Shown one piece after another: positions 22,196 through 34,000 of a DNA stretch of 64,000 nt (position 1 is the first letter of the stretch; each line of letters starts with the position of its first letter). The translations under genes were made by a program, and so were the position numbers. Location: assembly GCA_009761415.1 (NCBI GenBank), contig QUOL01000005.1:124001-188000 (forward strand). Direction: 5' to 3'. This DNA is from Sarcomyxa edulis (lineage: Eukaryota > Basidiomycota > Agaricomycetes > Agaricales > Mycenaceae). The notes beneath the pieces were generated by a model. That model was not told the origin of the DNA, made no database searches, and saw only the letters and a list, made by a program, of their open reading frames with translations.

Positions 22196-22490
22196 TGCCC
22201 ATAATACCTATTCTGACTTGAAATTATGCTCTGTTATAGTTGTGGCGTGTACATGGTGTGTTGACCGCAACACGGTAGAGAGGGCGTAGCTTCGTTTTCA
22301 TGTCAGCACGCAGCTATAGAATAGGTTGAGAAGCTTTACAGAAATAAACCTGAATGCTCGGAATACCTATACTGACTCGAAACTCATGCCTCACTGGCTT
22401 GTGATATGCACAAGCTGTGGCGCGTACATGGAGATATGTGCTCGGACAAGTATATCGACCGCGGTCGGGTCGAGGGGGTGTAATTTTATC
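22196..22490. repeat. Tandem duplication of about 130-160 bp covering the last exon of the Sld7-like gene
   Basis: Two direct copies are seen, at about 22196-22310 and 22356-22490. Both contain an AATACCTAT block followed by CTGACT-GAAA and, about 45-65 nt later, TGTGGCG-GTACATGG. They then diverge. The right copy carries the stop codon (22391-22393) and C-terminal codons of the minus-strand gene. The left copy is a non-coding leftover downstream of that stop. Confidence 0.6.
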
Positions 22491-23897
22491 TCAGACCTCT
22501 GTTCAAAGGGAGATCAACATAACAAAATATGAATCATAGGAGTACGATAGCAAAACCAAGAGGATATAGACATACCAAAGCGAAGCCAACACCTCTATAA
22601 ACCCACCCGAACAGTTCCTTGAAATCGGGATGAGTTTTGGGCATTCCGGGTATCCGCGTTATGGTGGTGGTTCGTGATGTGGGTATAAGAACGTCTGATG
22701 ATGCAAGTACGGGTATGTGAGAGCTGGCCAATGTTGATGGCGGCGCGGATATCTGAGAGTTATGCCTAGATATATCGATTGGTAGGGGGAGTGGAATTGT
22801 ATCGATACCTGCGATCAGATGGTGTAGCGCGGATTTCTTTATGAACTGTGATGGTAATGTTGAGAATAAACTCTAGAAAGACAAACGGAAACGGGACTCA
22901 CGTTTTTATTATTTCTTTCCAAGACCGTCTCTGTCTCCATTCCCACTTGGTCTTGTTTCCGTTTTCCTTTATCCTCCACATCCACATCCATGACCGTGCT
23001 GGGTCCGGATACATCTTCCTGAACGTGCTGCTTCTCCTTTTCCTTTCCCTTTCGTTTCGCAACATCTTTGACCCCCGCTTGACCTCTCGACCGTAATGGC
23101 ACAGCGGGAACCTTGAACGCAAACTCCTGTTGTTCGCTGCCAAGTCGGACAGTACTACCCAGATTCGCGATCCCATCCACTTTTGGCGTCATCGTTTTCG
23201 GTCGTATTCTTGAGTCGGAGGAGGAAGTACCACCAACGCGTTTCACTGGAGCCCGTCCAAAACCAAAAGGCATGACTCGAGGTGCAGGATCGTCTGGTCT
23301 GGGACGGCGGGGTGGTGTAGGAACGTGCTGTTGCTGTTGGGGCGGTGTTCGGGATATACGGGCTACACGTAATTGTAGGAGTGTAGATTGGGAAGCCCGA
23401 GGATATATGATAATTTCAGTAGTGTCGGGTCCATCTTAAGATGGCAGTTTAAACTTGAAACATGAATATCACAGTCGATCAGAAAGGGACTCACCGCTGT
23501 CTCCCAAAGCTACTTTCAAGCCGGTGTCTTTACTCTGTGTAAGACAGAACATGTTATCAAAATATATCTGCGTCAAAGTTGCATTGGGATGGATATCGCT
23601 TCATACACTGTTCAGCCGAAAAAAACTGAGACAAGTGCTTTTCGAGACTCACAGACAAACTCCTCCACTATCATCTGACCAGATATCCTGGAGACTAGTG
23701 ACACCAATGAGTCTGAGACTTGGCCTTCCGCGCATACTTTCGAGTGCAAGTGCTAGGGGGTTCTGGAGGAGCGCTGGTGAAGGAGTTCCGGGATGCAGAA
23801 TAGCCGCGAAAGTGAGACCATCGAGGAGAAGATGTGAGTCTGGAAGTGAGAGTGCACCGCGATATAAGAGACGGTACGAAGTGGCATTCGATTCCAT
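22391..23897 (-). CDS. Sld7-like DNA replication initiation protein (tentative)
   Basis: In yeast, Sld7 binds Sld3 and helps load Cdc45 at origins. The start ATG is at 23897. Exon 1 reads YRLLYRGALSLPDSHLLLDG and LRLIGVTSLQDIWSDDS, resembling the N-terminal beta domain of fungal Sld7. A disordered basic middle follows, with KRKGKEKEKQ near 23050. The C-terminal domain reads ITRIPGMPKTHPDFKELF and WVYRGVGFAL. It then splices (intron about 22478-22555, donor GTATGT) to RSEIKLHPLDPTAVDILVRA and ends at 22391. The HP-F-EL..VYRGV.FALR pattern matches the Sld7 C-terminal helical domain as I know it. An exon around 23545-23600 could not be placed without a stop, so one junction is unresolved. Without the downstream splice the reading frame stops at 22534. 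Confidence 0.5.
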
Positions 23898-24672
23898 GTT
23901 CTGGCAGCAGAATGAATTACGAGTCAGTAGTGGTTTTCATGGTGAGAAGCAAGACGCGTTGGCGTCACGACACCGTGACTGTTTAAAAGATCATCACACT
24001 CAACGCGTGACTTGCACGCGTCGGGTTGATTGTGTTGGACCAGAAGAATGTATATTGTTACGCGTATAGAGGGTAGGTAGATCAAATATATCTATTAACA
24101 GATTGATTGAGACGTGCACACATAGAGAGCATATGCAATTACAATTTTGTTTATGCACAAAGATGGCTGAGAAGATCAGGTATGAACAAAGAGACGGAGA
24201 ATGAGGCACGGCTTGGAGAGATGATGATGTGAAGAGAGAAGGGCGAGAATCAATAGGGAAGTGTACATGTACAGCATGGTAGAGCCATAGAGCACCCTCG
24301 AGATGCGGCCGCTGATCACGGCAAGTGACACAATTACAGAGCCCAGATCGAGCGTGTCGACATGCCTATCAACGAGAGGCGCAAACAAACACCCCAGATT
24401 GTGAGTGAGACAGGCGAGCTCAACAGTGGAGCGGTCCAGACTCATCCAGGGTATTGAAGTTGGAGATCAGGTGATCAGATTGAGGGCGAGGAGATGGATG
24501 TCGAGGATGTTGTAGACAATATACAAGGGGTGAAAGGCAGATGAGGTGAACGAAGTGGGTGGTGGCATATGAGTTGGAGGGTCAGTTATTGGGATCAATT
24601 GTGGTGTCTAATCATGGGAGGAAAATGTCAGAGACACAGAGGAAAAAAGACGAGAAGAGACTAACGTTTCAA
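23898..24672. other. Intergenic
   Basis: Between two minus-strand genes. It has short ORFs without domains and several purine-rich stretches around 24480-24660. I see no gene or RNA here. Confidence 0.45.
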
Positions 24673-25136
24673 TCACACAGTAGGGACGCGCCTCCGAGGC
24701 GGTAGAGGACGCGGCATGCGGAGCCGCAAGTCAGTACGGCCCAACCCATCAGGATTGAGTCCGTAGCCTTGTAGAGAGTATCGTTCCTCTGCCACAGCGC
24801 CTTCTTCCTCGTCAAAACGTGCAGTCTAGGAAAGCTGGGTTTGGAAAGACTCACGAGCAGAACGTCTTGGCTTACGAGGCCGTGTCATTAAAAGTCGCAA
24901 GTGGTTTGTGTCTAGTCCATCTTGACTCGAACCATATCCTTCATACACATCTTTACAACCTTGCCTCTCCATGTCAGTTGCGAAACGAGGGAGATCCTCT
25001 GTGTCGGATCCCGAGTCGCTGGACTTTACGTCGATAGACAAAGTGCATTAGCTGAAGCTCAGTAGTTCAAGCGGAACGATAAAAAACGCACGCTCGAGAC
25101 CGATAGCGAGGAGTGGCGCGAGAAAAAGGATGACAT
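24673..25136 (-). CDS. Small protein with an internal tandem GYG..DGL..LRL repeat (copy 1 of a local family)
   Basis: I do not recognise this family. Three exons: ATG at 25136 with MSSFFSRHSSLSVSS; then SSDSGSDTEDLPRF onward; then the third exon from about 24830 to 24673, ending PPRRRVPTV. The two introns have donors GTGCGT and GTGAGT. Two diverged internal repeats are visible. Unit 1 reads EGYGSSQDGLDTNHLRLLM and then TRPRKPRR. Unit 2 reads QGYGLNPDGLGRTDLRLRM and then PRPLPPRRR. The protein is about 120 residues, soluble, Ser/Asp-rich at the front and Arg/Pro-rich after each repeat. It is transcribed divergently from a BTB gene. The same pair occurs inverted at 51.1-54.4 kb, including homologous promoter sequence, which supports it being a real gene. 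Confidence 0.65.
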
Positions 25137-25249
25137 TGTGATAGATGTTGATGAAGAGTTGGATATTGAGGATCGGTGGTTGTTTGTTTGTTTGATAAGA
25201 GCTGAGTGGCTGGTGATGGTAGTGGAGAAAGAGGAAGAGGAGGGTGGCT

Positions 25250-25293
25250 CGAATTTATACGGTGGGCGGCCACAAACAAATTTTGAGCCAAAC
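25250..25293 (-). promoter_or_regulatory. Conserved promoter block of the small-protein gene, copy 1
   Basis: Read on the minus strand this is GTTTGGCTCAAA, TTTGTTTGTGGCCGCCCA and a TATAAA box. The same block, in the same order, lies at 53780-53820 before the paralogous gene, while flanking bases have diverged. That pattern suggests a functional core promoter with an upstream element. Confidence 0.6.
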
Positions 25294-25834
25294 AAACCGG
25301 GTTTGGTAATCGACGTCCGACCTGTGTGAATCGAATTATGGCATCAACACACGAAGAAGTCACGAATTCGAAATAACATGTCCAGATGATAATGACGGGT
25401 AAAGGATGATGACGAGACGGGTAGAGGACCCATCCATCCTCTGTTCGAGACGTCAATCACTGCTGATGGGGAATCAGGACAGAGATCAATTTGTGAGGGT
25501 CAAACTCACACTAGGATCATACGTATGACGGTCGATTCTTTGGACGTGCAGATACAGTCCAAAATTTGGTTCAGAAAAGAGGACCGACCCTAATGTGTGA
25601 ACATTGATCGTCAAGTATTGTCCATTTGCGCATAGCGATCAATCTAATCATTCGATACAGCACAGATTGAGGGCATACCTGCAGGCAGCTTGATTCAAAA
25701 TTAGGCACATCTTTGTACGCAGGAGGACAACAACGTGTATGCCTGCATGTAGACACGGGGTGGGCATATACTTATTATGTCTCTTTAGGTGCAAGTACCT
25801 ACCAGTTCTTTTGAGACTTTCACGTCTGACCATC
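25294..25834. other. Shared divergent promoter region between small-protein gene (-) and BTB gene (+)
   Basis: The part at about 25320-25460 aligns, with a few small gaps, to 53600-53760 read in the opposite direction. Shared blocks include GAGGATGGAT, CTCTACCC and CTTCTTCGTGTGTTG as read on the minus strand. The part nearer the BTB start is less similar. Confidence 0.55.
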
Positions 25835-26660
25835 ATGATGTCGCTCATAGAACAAGGCTCGTTCGAGTTTCCGTCAATCCCTTTGGCCCCAGCATCGGAG
25901 CCCAGAGATGCAGACGACAAAACAGACGAGTTGGAGAAGGACGATACATACTATTTCACGGATGTGATATTCCTGGTTAGTCTGGATTGCTAAGAATGAT
26001 TATCAGAGTCTCACTATTGCAGAAGGTCGAGGGATGCCTTTTCCGAGTACCTCGACAACCTTTAGAGCACGAGTTCGACGTATTTCGCGATATGTTTCAG
26101 CTGCCCACCATGGAAGGGAGTATCCCTGATGGCGTTAGTGACGAACAACCTTTGCGTCTTGACGGAATTGCAAAAGCCGATTTTCGAAATCTGTTGAGGG
26201 TACTGTTCCCTATGTGAGTCGTTGTGCGCAGCGTCACTAGGAAATGCTCAAAGGGTGTTCCTAAACTAGGGGAAATAGTTTTGACCTCGTAGAATGGACA
26301 TCCGTCCTCAAATTGTCCACCATGTGGGAGTGCGAAAGAATGCGAGGGCTTGCGATAGAGAAAATTTCGGCCATTGACCTCAAGGCAGCGGACAAGCTGG
26401 AGTTAGCGATGAGATACGATGTCAAGCAGTGGTACATACCCACGATCCAAGATCTGGTTTGTCGCCCTGAGCCGATGGGAATCGAAGAAACGAAGAAAAT
26501 CGGTGTCGAGTACGTTCTGAAGATCGCATCTATACGGGAGCGGTTTCAACAACAGGATTACTATACTGCGGGATGGACAAGGCGGGAAAGAGGTTTGATA
26601 GACAGCAATATGTGGAGCCTTGTTGAGACCGACATACGCGAAGTATTTGGGATAGCATAG
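25835..26660 (+). CDS. BTB/POZ domain protein, copy 1
   Basis: Agaricomycete BTB proteins are expanded, mostly uncharacterised protein-interaction modules. The first exon ends DDTYYFTDVIFL; an intron of about 45 nt (donor GTTAGT) leads into KVEGCLFRVPRQPLEHEF, FQLPTMEG and QPLRLDGIAKADFRNLLRVLFP. This is the classic layout of the family: FxDVxFxVEGxLFRVPRxxLE, a variable loop, then PxRLDGIxxxDFxxLLxxLFP. A second intron (from 26215) leads to DLVEWTSVLKLSTMWECER. The C-terminal helical part includes KLELAMRYDVKQWYIPTIQDL and RPEPMGIEE. The end is IREVFGIA at 26660. Two in-frame ATGs open the gene (25835 and 25838). Two close paralogs lie at 51143-53383. Confidence 0.85.
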
Positions 26661-27895
26661 GAGATACCGAGGAAAGTAACAGAGACGATGAAGGGTCTTA
26701 CTCGTGCACGTACCTAGCATTGCAGACTGCGGCACCCACTTGATGTCCAGGTCACCGCGCGACAATAGTACGCAACTTGAACTCGAACGCAACTGCGGCC
26801 TGGGTGCAGCGTGTGAGTACCAGTGTTGACTTTGCAAAGATCCGAGTCGTCGTGTTGCGGAATTACACGCTCTCTCCCTTACAACGCATGCATAACTGTA
26901 CAAAGGCCCAGAGTTAGAGAGAACAAAGTATGAGACTCGCGGCACGGTACCATTCATTTCGTACATTATCAATGCGGTCACGGTGAACATATTGTTCAGA
27001 TTGAACTTCGCAGGAGGCTCAGTCCTTTTCGTGTCACCGCAATGTCGACGCCATCGCCCGTTGCATAACTCGGTCATTTTGTGCGGAGTGTATCCAATAT
27101 CGCGCTACAGTGTAACGAGCAACATGGTTGGGGGAAGCCATTGGGACCCGTGCGGAAGGCTCTTCGCGAGACGTGTTCTTGGAAAGAGTGTCCTTCCTCC
27201 TTCCAGCAAGAGCTTTGAAGACATACAACTCAGCTTGAAAGAACCTGGAAGAGGACTGGAAGATCGCTATCGACGCAATTGGCGAAAGTGGAGTCCGAAC
27301 AGATTTTGCAGATTCTGCCAGTGACGGGTGGTCCGTCGCGGTGCAGACGCGTGTTATCTGTTTCGTACCATTGTACAGCTAGCTCTCATCGGGCCAATGG
27401 CCCAGGGGATCCATTGCGATACCTCTCATCGTATCTGTCGACCAAACGTACGATTCTTACCAAGTGTAAGATCTCAGGACGAGACTTCGATCCTGACCGT
27501 ACAATGTTGTTGTGCGACTTATTCAAGTCGACGCCGTCGAAGCATGGCTCAGGGCAGTCACCTTGTAAGGTGACGTCCTTTTTTCTCTTTTATTGTTATT
27601 GTTGTATTGCAAAGGTCCGTAGCCTTGAAAGGGCGTTGCAGCTATGTCCTTTTCATGAAACTGCACGGAGAGGACGGGGTACAATTGGGGGGCCTTACAG
27701 ATCGGACATGCTTTGAATGCGCACCTACCAACTGAAAGTACGTCCTTACTAGACCTGTAAAGCATGCCTATCTCATCAGTCAGTACCCTAACAGTGACTT
27801 CAATCGTGGCCCACTCATATTCCCGGAATTGTCTCGTAACTGTCATCTTGCTGTCATCATGTCTCTAGCTCGGAAACTGCCAAAACCAATGACAG
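26661..27895. other. Long stretch without a supported gene
   Basis: Several ORFs of 80-220 codons overlap on both strands at 26403-27716 with no recognisable domains. The longest, on the minus strand (26403-27077), partly overlaps the BTB coding exon and is a shadow there. The stretch may contain 5' exons of the next gene. Confidence 0.4.
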
Positions 27896-29204
27896 ATCGA
27901 TATCTCCTGGATCTTGGTGCCTCACCAGGAACTCATAAGAGTACTTTCATCAGTCGGTGCAGAGGCCTTCCGCATACCTGCCAAACCCACCTCTTTTGCG
28001 GTAAGCATGCCCCGAATGAACATGGTAGTTGTCTTCGGGTCCTCCCCAGAATCATACTACGTATGCTATGGTCGCCGATTCTTTTGCGAAAACATGCCTG
28101 AATCGTTCGATAACACTGTCAGAGGATCTAGCCTTCCTCCTTTGCAGATAGACTGGATCAGGTATGTGCATGGACATTGTCAAGATCACTTCTGATCTTC
28201 ACTGTACTCGTGAAATCTAGCATGGATCGAAAAGCACAAAACTGGGTAGCTCATAATGACACGACAAAGAAGGGTATCGTACTCGTGTTTTACAAATCAG
28301 GCACGATCCTCATATCTGTCTGTGTCTAGTCTACTACAGTGACATTCCAAGTCTCCCTCCAGCGATCAGAGAAAATATGTCCAAGATGCTCTTCGTATCC
28401 TTCGACGAAAGCCCCGACTGCTATTTCATCAAATACGTCCCCCGCGGCTCATGGAATGGTGTAATGACCGAACTCCAGCAGCGCTCTGTAGCAGAAACAC
28501 GTCAGAGTCTCTCGGATTTCGATCTAGGTTTGAAGAAGGTACTCTTTGGGTATGGAGGAACGCACATTTTTGTCTTTGAGAATGGATATACTGCGAATGT
28601 GGAAGGGGACGCGGAGAATCTCGAACATCCGCTTCATAAAGTTCTGTCCCCGTTCCCCGTTCCTCCACTTGGTACTGATTATCATCCGTGCATATCAGAT
28701 TCTCATCGAATTCTCAAAGCCAGGGTGGCAGATCGAGAACGGCTCGTCTCTTTGTCTGTACAGTGACCAATATTTCTTCCTCAAATTCAGAGACAAAAAC
28801 GATCCGACTGGGATCATCCAAATGCGGTGGAACTTACCCCAGGAAATGGTAGCGAAGGTTCATGAACTTAGAGCTCTCGCGGATACTCCGGAGGAACAGG
28901 CAGGTAACGTACCGGACCTTACTCTGATTTCTTACCTATGCTTGACGGTACATTGATCCGACCCCAGCTCTTATAGCAGATGAACAACTTCAGATGGTAC
29001 GTCTTCTTGCTGAGAGGTATACACGCCCTTCGGAATACTGATCCTCCGGATTTTATTACTCCAGTCTGTTGCCATATCCAACATGGTTCGCACCTCCATT
29101 GTGTCAAGCTTCCATCCGTTCCTAACTCCTATCTTTTCATGCTTTGATAGAATATAGCCATTGCGACATCAAATGCTCTTGCCAGAGTAACGTGGGGCTT
29201 TTGA
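27896..29204 (+). CDS. Conserved Agaricomycete protein of unknown function, 5' end unresolved
   Basis: Function unknown; the pattern resembles a hypothetical family I have seen in mushroom genomes. Exons read RMNMVVVFGSSPESYYVCYG and RRFFCENMPESFDN, then SMDRKAQNWVAHND. A central block at 28377-28640 reads KMLFVSFDESPDCYFIKYVP, WNGVMTELQQ and VLFGYGGTHIFVFENG. Then come LCLYSDQYFFLKFRDKN and RWNLPQEMVAKVHELR. The last three short exons splice to EEQAADEQLQM, SVAISNM and a final exon ending ARVTWGF with TGA at 29202-29204. Introns are about 45-70 nt. An upstream stop at 27890-27892 means either an acceptor at 27895 with an unseen first exon, or a start at ATG 28007. No signal peptide or membrane segment is seen. 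Confidence 0.65.
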
Positions 29205-30085
29205 ATCTCGGGTCTATCGCAGCTGAGATTCTCAACGAGTATATCCTTGTATATTACAATGCTATTCCATTCTCTCTCTCATGTCTGTGCTACACTTCAA
29301 AGTTGTCTCCGAGGTCGAGCAACTAGGATTTTACAAGAAATCTGCACCTCCTGAATCGTATGTCATTGATCTTTGCGAGATCCTGACTATGCTTCGAGAT
29401 TCAAACTAGGCACGTATGTACACTTCCAGACCGGGTGTACGCATCGTACTTCGATTCGAGTTGCTTCCACGGAGGATAAATTCATCCTTTCACGCTTCCG
29501 GTTTATCGATCACTGCAGCTTCGAACCGGCGGGAACTGGAGAATCACATGCATTGCCACCACCATTTCGACGAGTCAGAGGCTAGTATACGCTGCTATGA
29601 GGAGGCGATGGAGGCCGAACGACTTGAAAGTATAATGTACATAGTTAGACTAATAAGTGGACGTAAGAAAGATAATAGTCTATAAGGATGGTAGGACTGA
29701 GAAGGCAGTCAAGAAAGAACTCGAGAGAGACGGATAGAACTGGTGATACACTGCTGTTACAATGCATGATTCGTAGTGCAGTAAGATGAGATGATATGAT
29801 ACGATATGATATGATATGGGGGAACGAAGAAAGAAGAACAAACGATGCATAGGTAGGTGTCATCTGGAATCCGCGAACAAGTTGTGTTCGTCTTTTGAAA
29901 GTCCGAGTCGTCGGAAAGGCATCTTCAGTGTTGTTCTGCACAAGAGATCCTTCCCGTGTCGTAGTAAGACGCCCCTCTCCTCCTGGACAATCTCTTTGGC
30001 ACCGCTCCTGCAGCCCAATCTTCAATTCGTTACTCGTGCAGGTCTCTTGACGAGTTCTGCTAATTCGTGATTTGCACACAGGCTG
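29205..30085. other. Intergenic, with a GATAT-type microsatellite
   Basis: No supported gene. The only structure is a short microsatellite near 29790-29820. Confidence 0.45.
29788..29818. repeat. Microsatellite of ATGAT/ATACG-type pentamers
   Basis: A run of near-perfect GATAT/ATGAT units is visible, with one substitution. It is non-coding. Confidence 0.6.
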
Positions 30086-30348
30086 TTAGGCGCTGATGGG
30101 CGGAGAGAGTAGAAACCTGATAGGAGACGGGTCACAAACATTAGTACCAGTGGAAACCAAGATACATCATGTAAGAGTACGCACTTTACTTGTGGCAGCC
30201 ATCTCATGTTGGTAAACTGATGAACGGCGACGAGAGAGACGACCGCGAGGGTCAATGCTCCGGCAATAGCGCAAAGTAAGGGTTTAGATGACTTTGCTTC
30301 GGCTGGTGTGAACTCGGGATGTTCGTATAACTCGAATGCGGCGCGCAT
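30086..30348 (-). CDS. Small single-pass membrane protein, unrecognised
   Basis: The start ATG at 30348 opens MRAAFELYEHPEFTPAEAK, followed by a hydrophobic segment LCAIAGALTLAVVSLVAV that can span a membrane once. FTNMRWLPQV follows. An intron of 68 nt (donor GTGCGT, acceptor CTATCAG) joins it to FLLSPPISA and a TAA at 30086-30088, giving about 64 residues. If the intron is retained, the frame stays open to 30022 and adds about 40 residues. The charged N-terminus followed by a single hydrophobic helix is compatible with a small organelle or ER membrane protein, but that is inference. Confidence 0.5.
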
Positions 30349-31062
30349 GGCTGGCTGGTTATTGTGTGAGGTCGGGAAATGTGTGTGTGTGAACGAAGTC
30401 AGAGACGAAGAACAGAAGGCCCAAAGGTGGGATAATACACAATGCAAGAAACAGCTATCTGACAGGTATAAGAGTTCTGGTGAGTTGGTAAGAAGGAGAC
30501 ACGCCAGATAAATAGAGAAAATGGGACCAGTCTTTATAGGAAATCTGGACCGGACCTCGGTGGTTGAAACAAAAGGCAGTGACGGGCGTCAAAAACGTGT
30601 CACGTCCCGCTTATGATAAGTATAGGAACATAGACAGGTCCTGTCAAGACGGTTGATAGCGCGAAACAATCCGTATCGCTCGCCTAAAAGTTAGTACATA
30701 CTCAAGGGACACCAGAGTGCCGAGCGGATTTGTCAGACATGAGTTGAGCTAGTGGAGGTAAAGGTCCCGGACCAAGGTATGCAAGAACGCGTGTTTCGGA
30801 ACACCGACTCGGAAAGGCAAAAAGTACATCGAGTAAACATGGATGTGCATATTTCTGGTCAGTGCTGCGTAGGACTACTAAGTCCGCGGAATATACCAGT
30901 AGGTAGAGCCTAAGTGAACATGGAAGAAAATATAATATCAATGTGCAGAGCAGAGATGACAGAATGGAAGGAAAAGAACAGGTAAAAAACACAACATTTA
31001 TGAAATGAAGTAACCGACCGCATTGCTAAAGCAATCCAGATGGATTGATGACCGCCAACTGA
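30349..31062. other. Intergenic
   Basis: It separates two minus-strand genes. A minus ORF at 30702-30992 is hydrophobic at its start but lacks any other support. I call nothing. Confidence 0.45.
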
Positions 31063-34000
31063 CTAGAAGAGACAGACGAAATTACTCGGGAATACGTGTC
31101 TCCCCTTCTGTCTTCTGTCTTCGTCCAGTAATTCACCGCTCCACCATCCATCCTCAGGGGTGGCCGTAACTGCGATGATATCTCCCGCTTGGAAATCAAA
31201 TTCTTCCTCAATAGTGGCGTTATAATCATATAACGCTTTGACTAGAAAACACCCCGTTAATTAGAAGAAAACCAAAGATATGGATATGAGCAGTGACTCA
31301 CCGTAGAAGAGGATGCCGAACCCTTCTTCCGTTGTCTGACCTGTAGGTGGTGGTTGCGGTGTCGGCGATCTCCGCGCTGGGCTCGGAGCACGGTAACCTC
31401 CTTGTTGATATCCCGTAGACTGTTGTGGGTGCATCAGCGCTTGCTGGGGTTGTTGCGATTGTTGCGGTTGTTGTTGCGGGACAGAATTGGCGCCGTTAGT
31501 TAGATAGCCGCCCCCACCTCCTGTTCCCGCGGACAGCCCACGGTTCAGTCCGTTAACGCCGGAGTAGGCTCCCTGATGTGGTTGAGGCTGATATACCGGT
31601 TGCTGTGGTGGAGGTGGAGGTTGATATTGAGGTTGAGAGTATGAAGGTTGGACCCAACTCGGTTGGGGCGCTGGGTACTGAGAAGGTGGTGGTGGAGGTG
31701 TGACTCCATATGATGCCACCTGAGGAGGAGGTGGGGGAACCATCCCGTTACCACCAGCTACATAGCTTGTACGACGTTGTGGATTGGGATTGCTGTTGTA
31801 CTGCTGAGGCGGCGGGGCTTGTCTTGTAGGTTGCTGATACCTACTCGCCATATCGTCGTGTATCACCCTTCCACTAGGGTCCAGTGCGATTCCCATATTG
31901 TTTGGACTCGGTGCACGTTGGGATATGGAACTGGAAGCAGATGGAGGGCTAACCAAACTGTTTCTAGCATTTGGCGCAGGGCTCGGACCACGCGACATCG
32001 GCTGAGGACTATTACTCCTCGAGCCATGAGCACCGATACCTGGATGGCCAACTTGACTTGGAGGCCTTGCTAGATTTTGTCCTTGACTCTGACTATAGTT
32101 GTGGCTCCCGTTGACTGGGCTATGAGCCGGACCTGCGTAGCTAGCGCGTCTACTGTTCGAACGACTCACAGATTTACGTTCTCCTGGGAGAACTGCGTGA
32201 TAGTCACTCAGAACATTGTCGATAACACCGGAACCTGACGGGGACACCGTGTTTCTAGGTGCCATGAATACGGCCGTGGGTGGATTTGGCGACGAAGGTC
32301 GGGACGCAGATGGATGCTCACCAACGACCGCAGCTGCAGAGCTGCCGTAATCAACGCTCATACGGGAACCCCCTGATGTGATGGCAGCATTGGAGGATGG
32401 AGGTGACAGAGAAGACGGTCCTGCGAGTGAGTCTTGACGCGTGGGTTGGCCCGTTTGTGTTGGTTTTCGCCTGACACTACCAGACGTAGATACAGCATTC
32501 TTCAAATCCTCCATATGCTTGGCTAGTGGATCTATAGACCCAGAGGGTTGTATAGACGACGAACCACCCAGACGACTCGAGGATCCTTGTTGTTGCTGTT
32601 GCGGATCTTTGGATAGATCCACAGGATATGCGTTCGGGCCAACCTTGATATACGTTTGGGAAGTGGGATCGATGGGCTCTGCCATCGGATCTTGAGAGAT
32701 CTTTGATGGTTGGTGTGTAGATGACTGTGTCGGACGCCTGGCAATACCTTGACCGCCCGGTCCAACTCCAGCTCCATACCCATTCACAGGAGCACCGTTT
32801 GTCTGAGGTGGTGCTGGCTGACTGCCCGATCTGCTTCGAGTGCTTTGCTGGCGAGATAGAGATGGATCAGGTTGTTGTGGCTCTGCCTTTCTTGAACCGC
32901 CTCCTCCAGCTCCAATGCCTGCACTATTCGTGGTTGGTTCGTCGTCAACCTGGGTAGAAGTTTGACGCAGAGGAGGGAGGTTCTGCGAGGAGCGTATGAA
33001 TCGGGCGGGGTGAGTTGAAGGTCGGGATGAGGAGGATGGAATGGCATCGGGTTTCGTGTAGTTGACAAAGGCAGGGGGATCAGGAATCAAATTCCCCGTC
33101 CCGTAATCACGCACAAAATTCTCCATATCCTTCTCCGGCTCCATCTGCTCAAGTGCAAGACGCATGTGTTCGCAAGCCTCAATAAAGCTAGGTCAATATG
33201 CAGGGCAGAACTCTGGAAATGTCTCACACACCTCATCGTCAGAAACACAGACCGTCGAGACAGCGTTGGCGTAAGCCCACAGATGATCTTTCATGAACTC
33301 CAATCGCGCATCCTCCTGATCTTGACACATATCGCAGAACACCTTCCAATCCTGCTCCCATTTCTGACAAGTATCTTGGTACGCTTTCGCAAAGTTTGCA
33401 AAGTCACGTTCGTTCGCCTGTACCGTTTGCTGTGCCCTTTCGAGTTTCAGATGAATCTTCTCCAGGTCCTTTCCTTGTACGAGAGTAGATTGGGCGGTGT
33501 AGGAGTTGATACGGACACAGTCTGCCTCGTATTTTTCCCGCGCCTTGTTAACGTATGATTCCTGCGTCTGCTTGGCTTTGAACTCTTTCTCGATGGATGC
33601 TTGGTACGCCTTCTTGAATTGCGTTTGTCGAGCAAAGAAAGCGGCAGTGTGGGTCTCGAGATCTGAACGGATTGTCTGTGCAAGTTGTAAATGGAAGCTT
33701 GCTTGCTTGTCTGTTTCCAGCCGGACTGTATCGAGTGAATTGTGTAACTCTCTGATGATCACAGAAAGTCAGGGAAATATAACAGTTCCAGTGAACAATT
33801 AACATACCCGATCTCGTCTCTCCCAAGAGGTACTTTAGCTAGCTTACTGAGCCGCTTTGCGTACTCCTCTTCTATCGCTGATCTGCGTTCTCATAGTACA
33901 ATCAGTATGATAGAATTGATCTGCAAACGCAAATGACGCACCTCTCTTTCCAGAAATTCCGCAACTCGTCTATGGTCCTTGTGGCTCCTCGCATACGTGC

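Noticed and set aside
26403..27077. 224-codon minus-strand ORF
   Set aside because: It overlaps the coding exon of BTB copy 1 and shows no domain.
29645..30079. 144-codon minus-strand ORF
   Set aside because: Its residues come largely from a microsatellite and flanking low-complexity sequence, with no splice or domain support.
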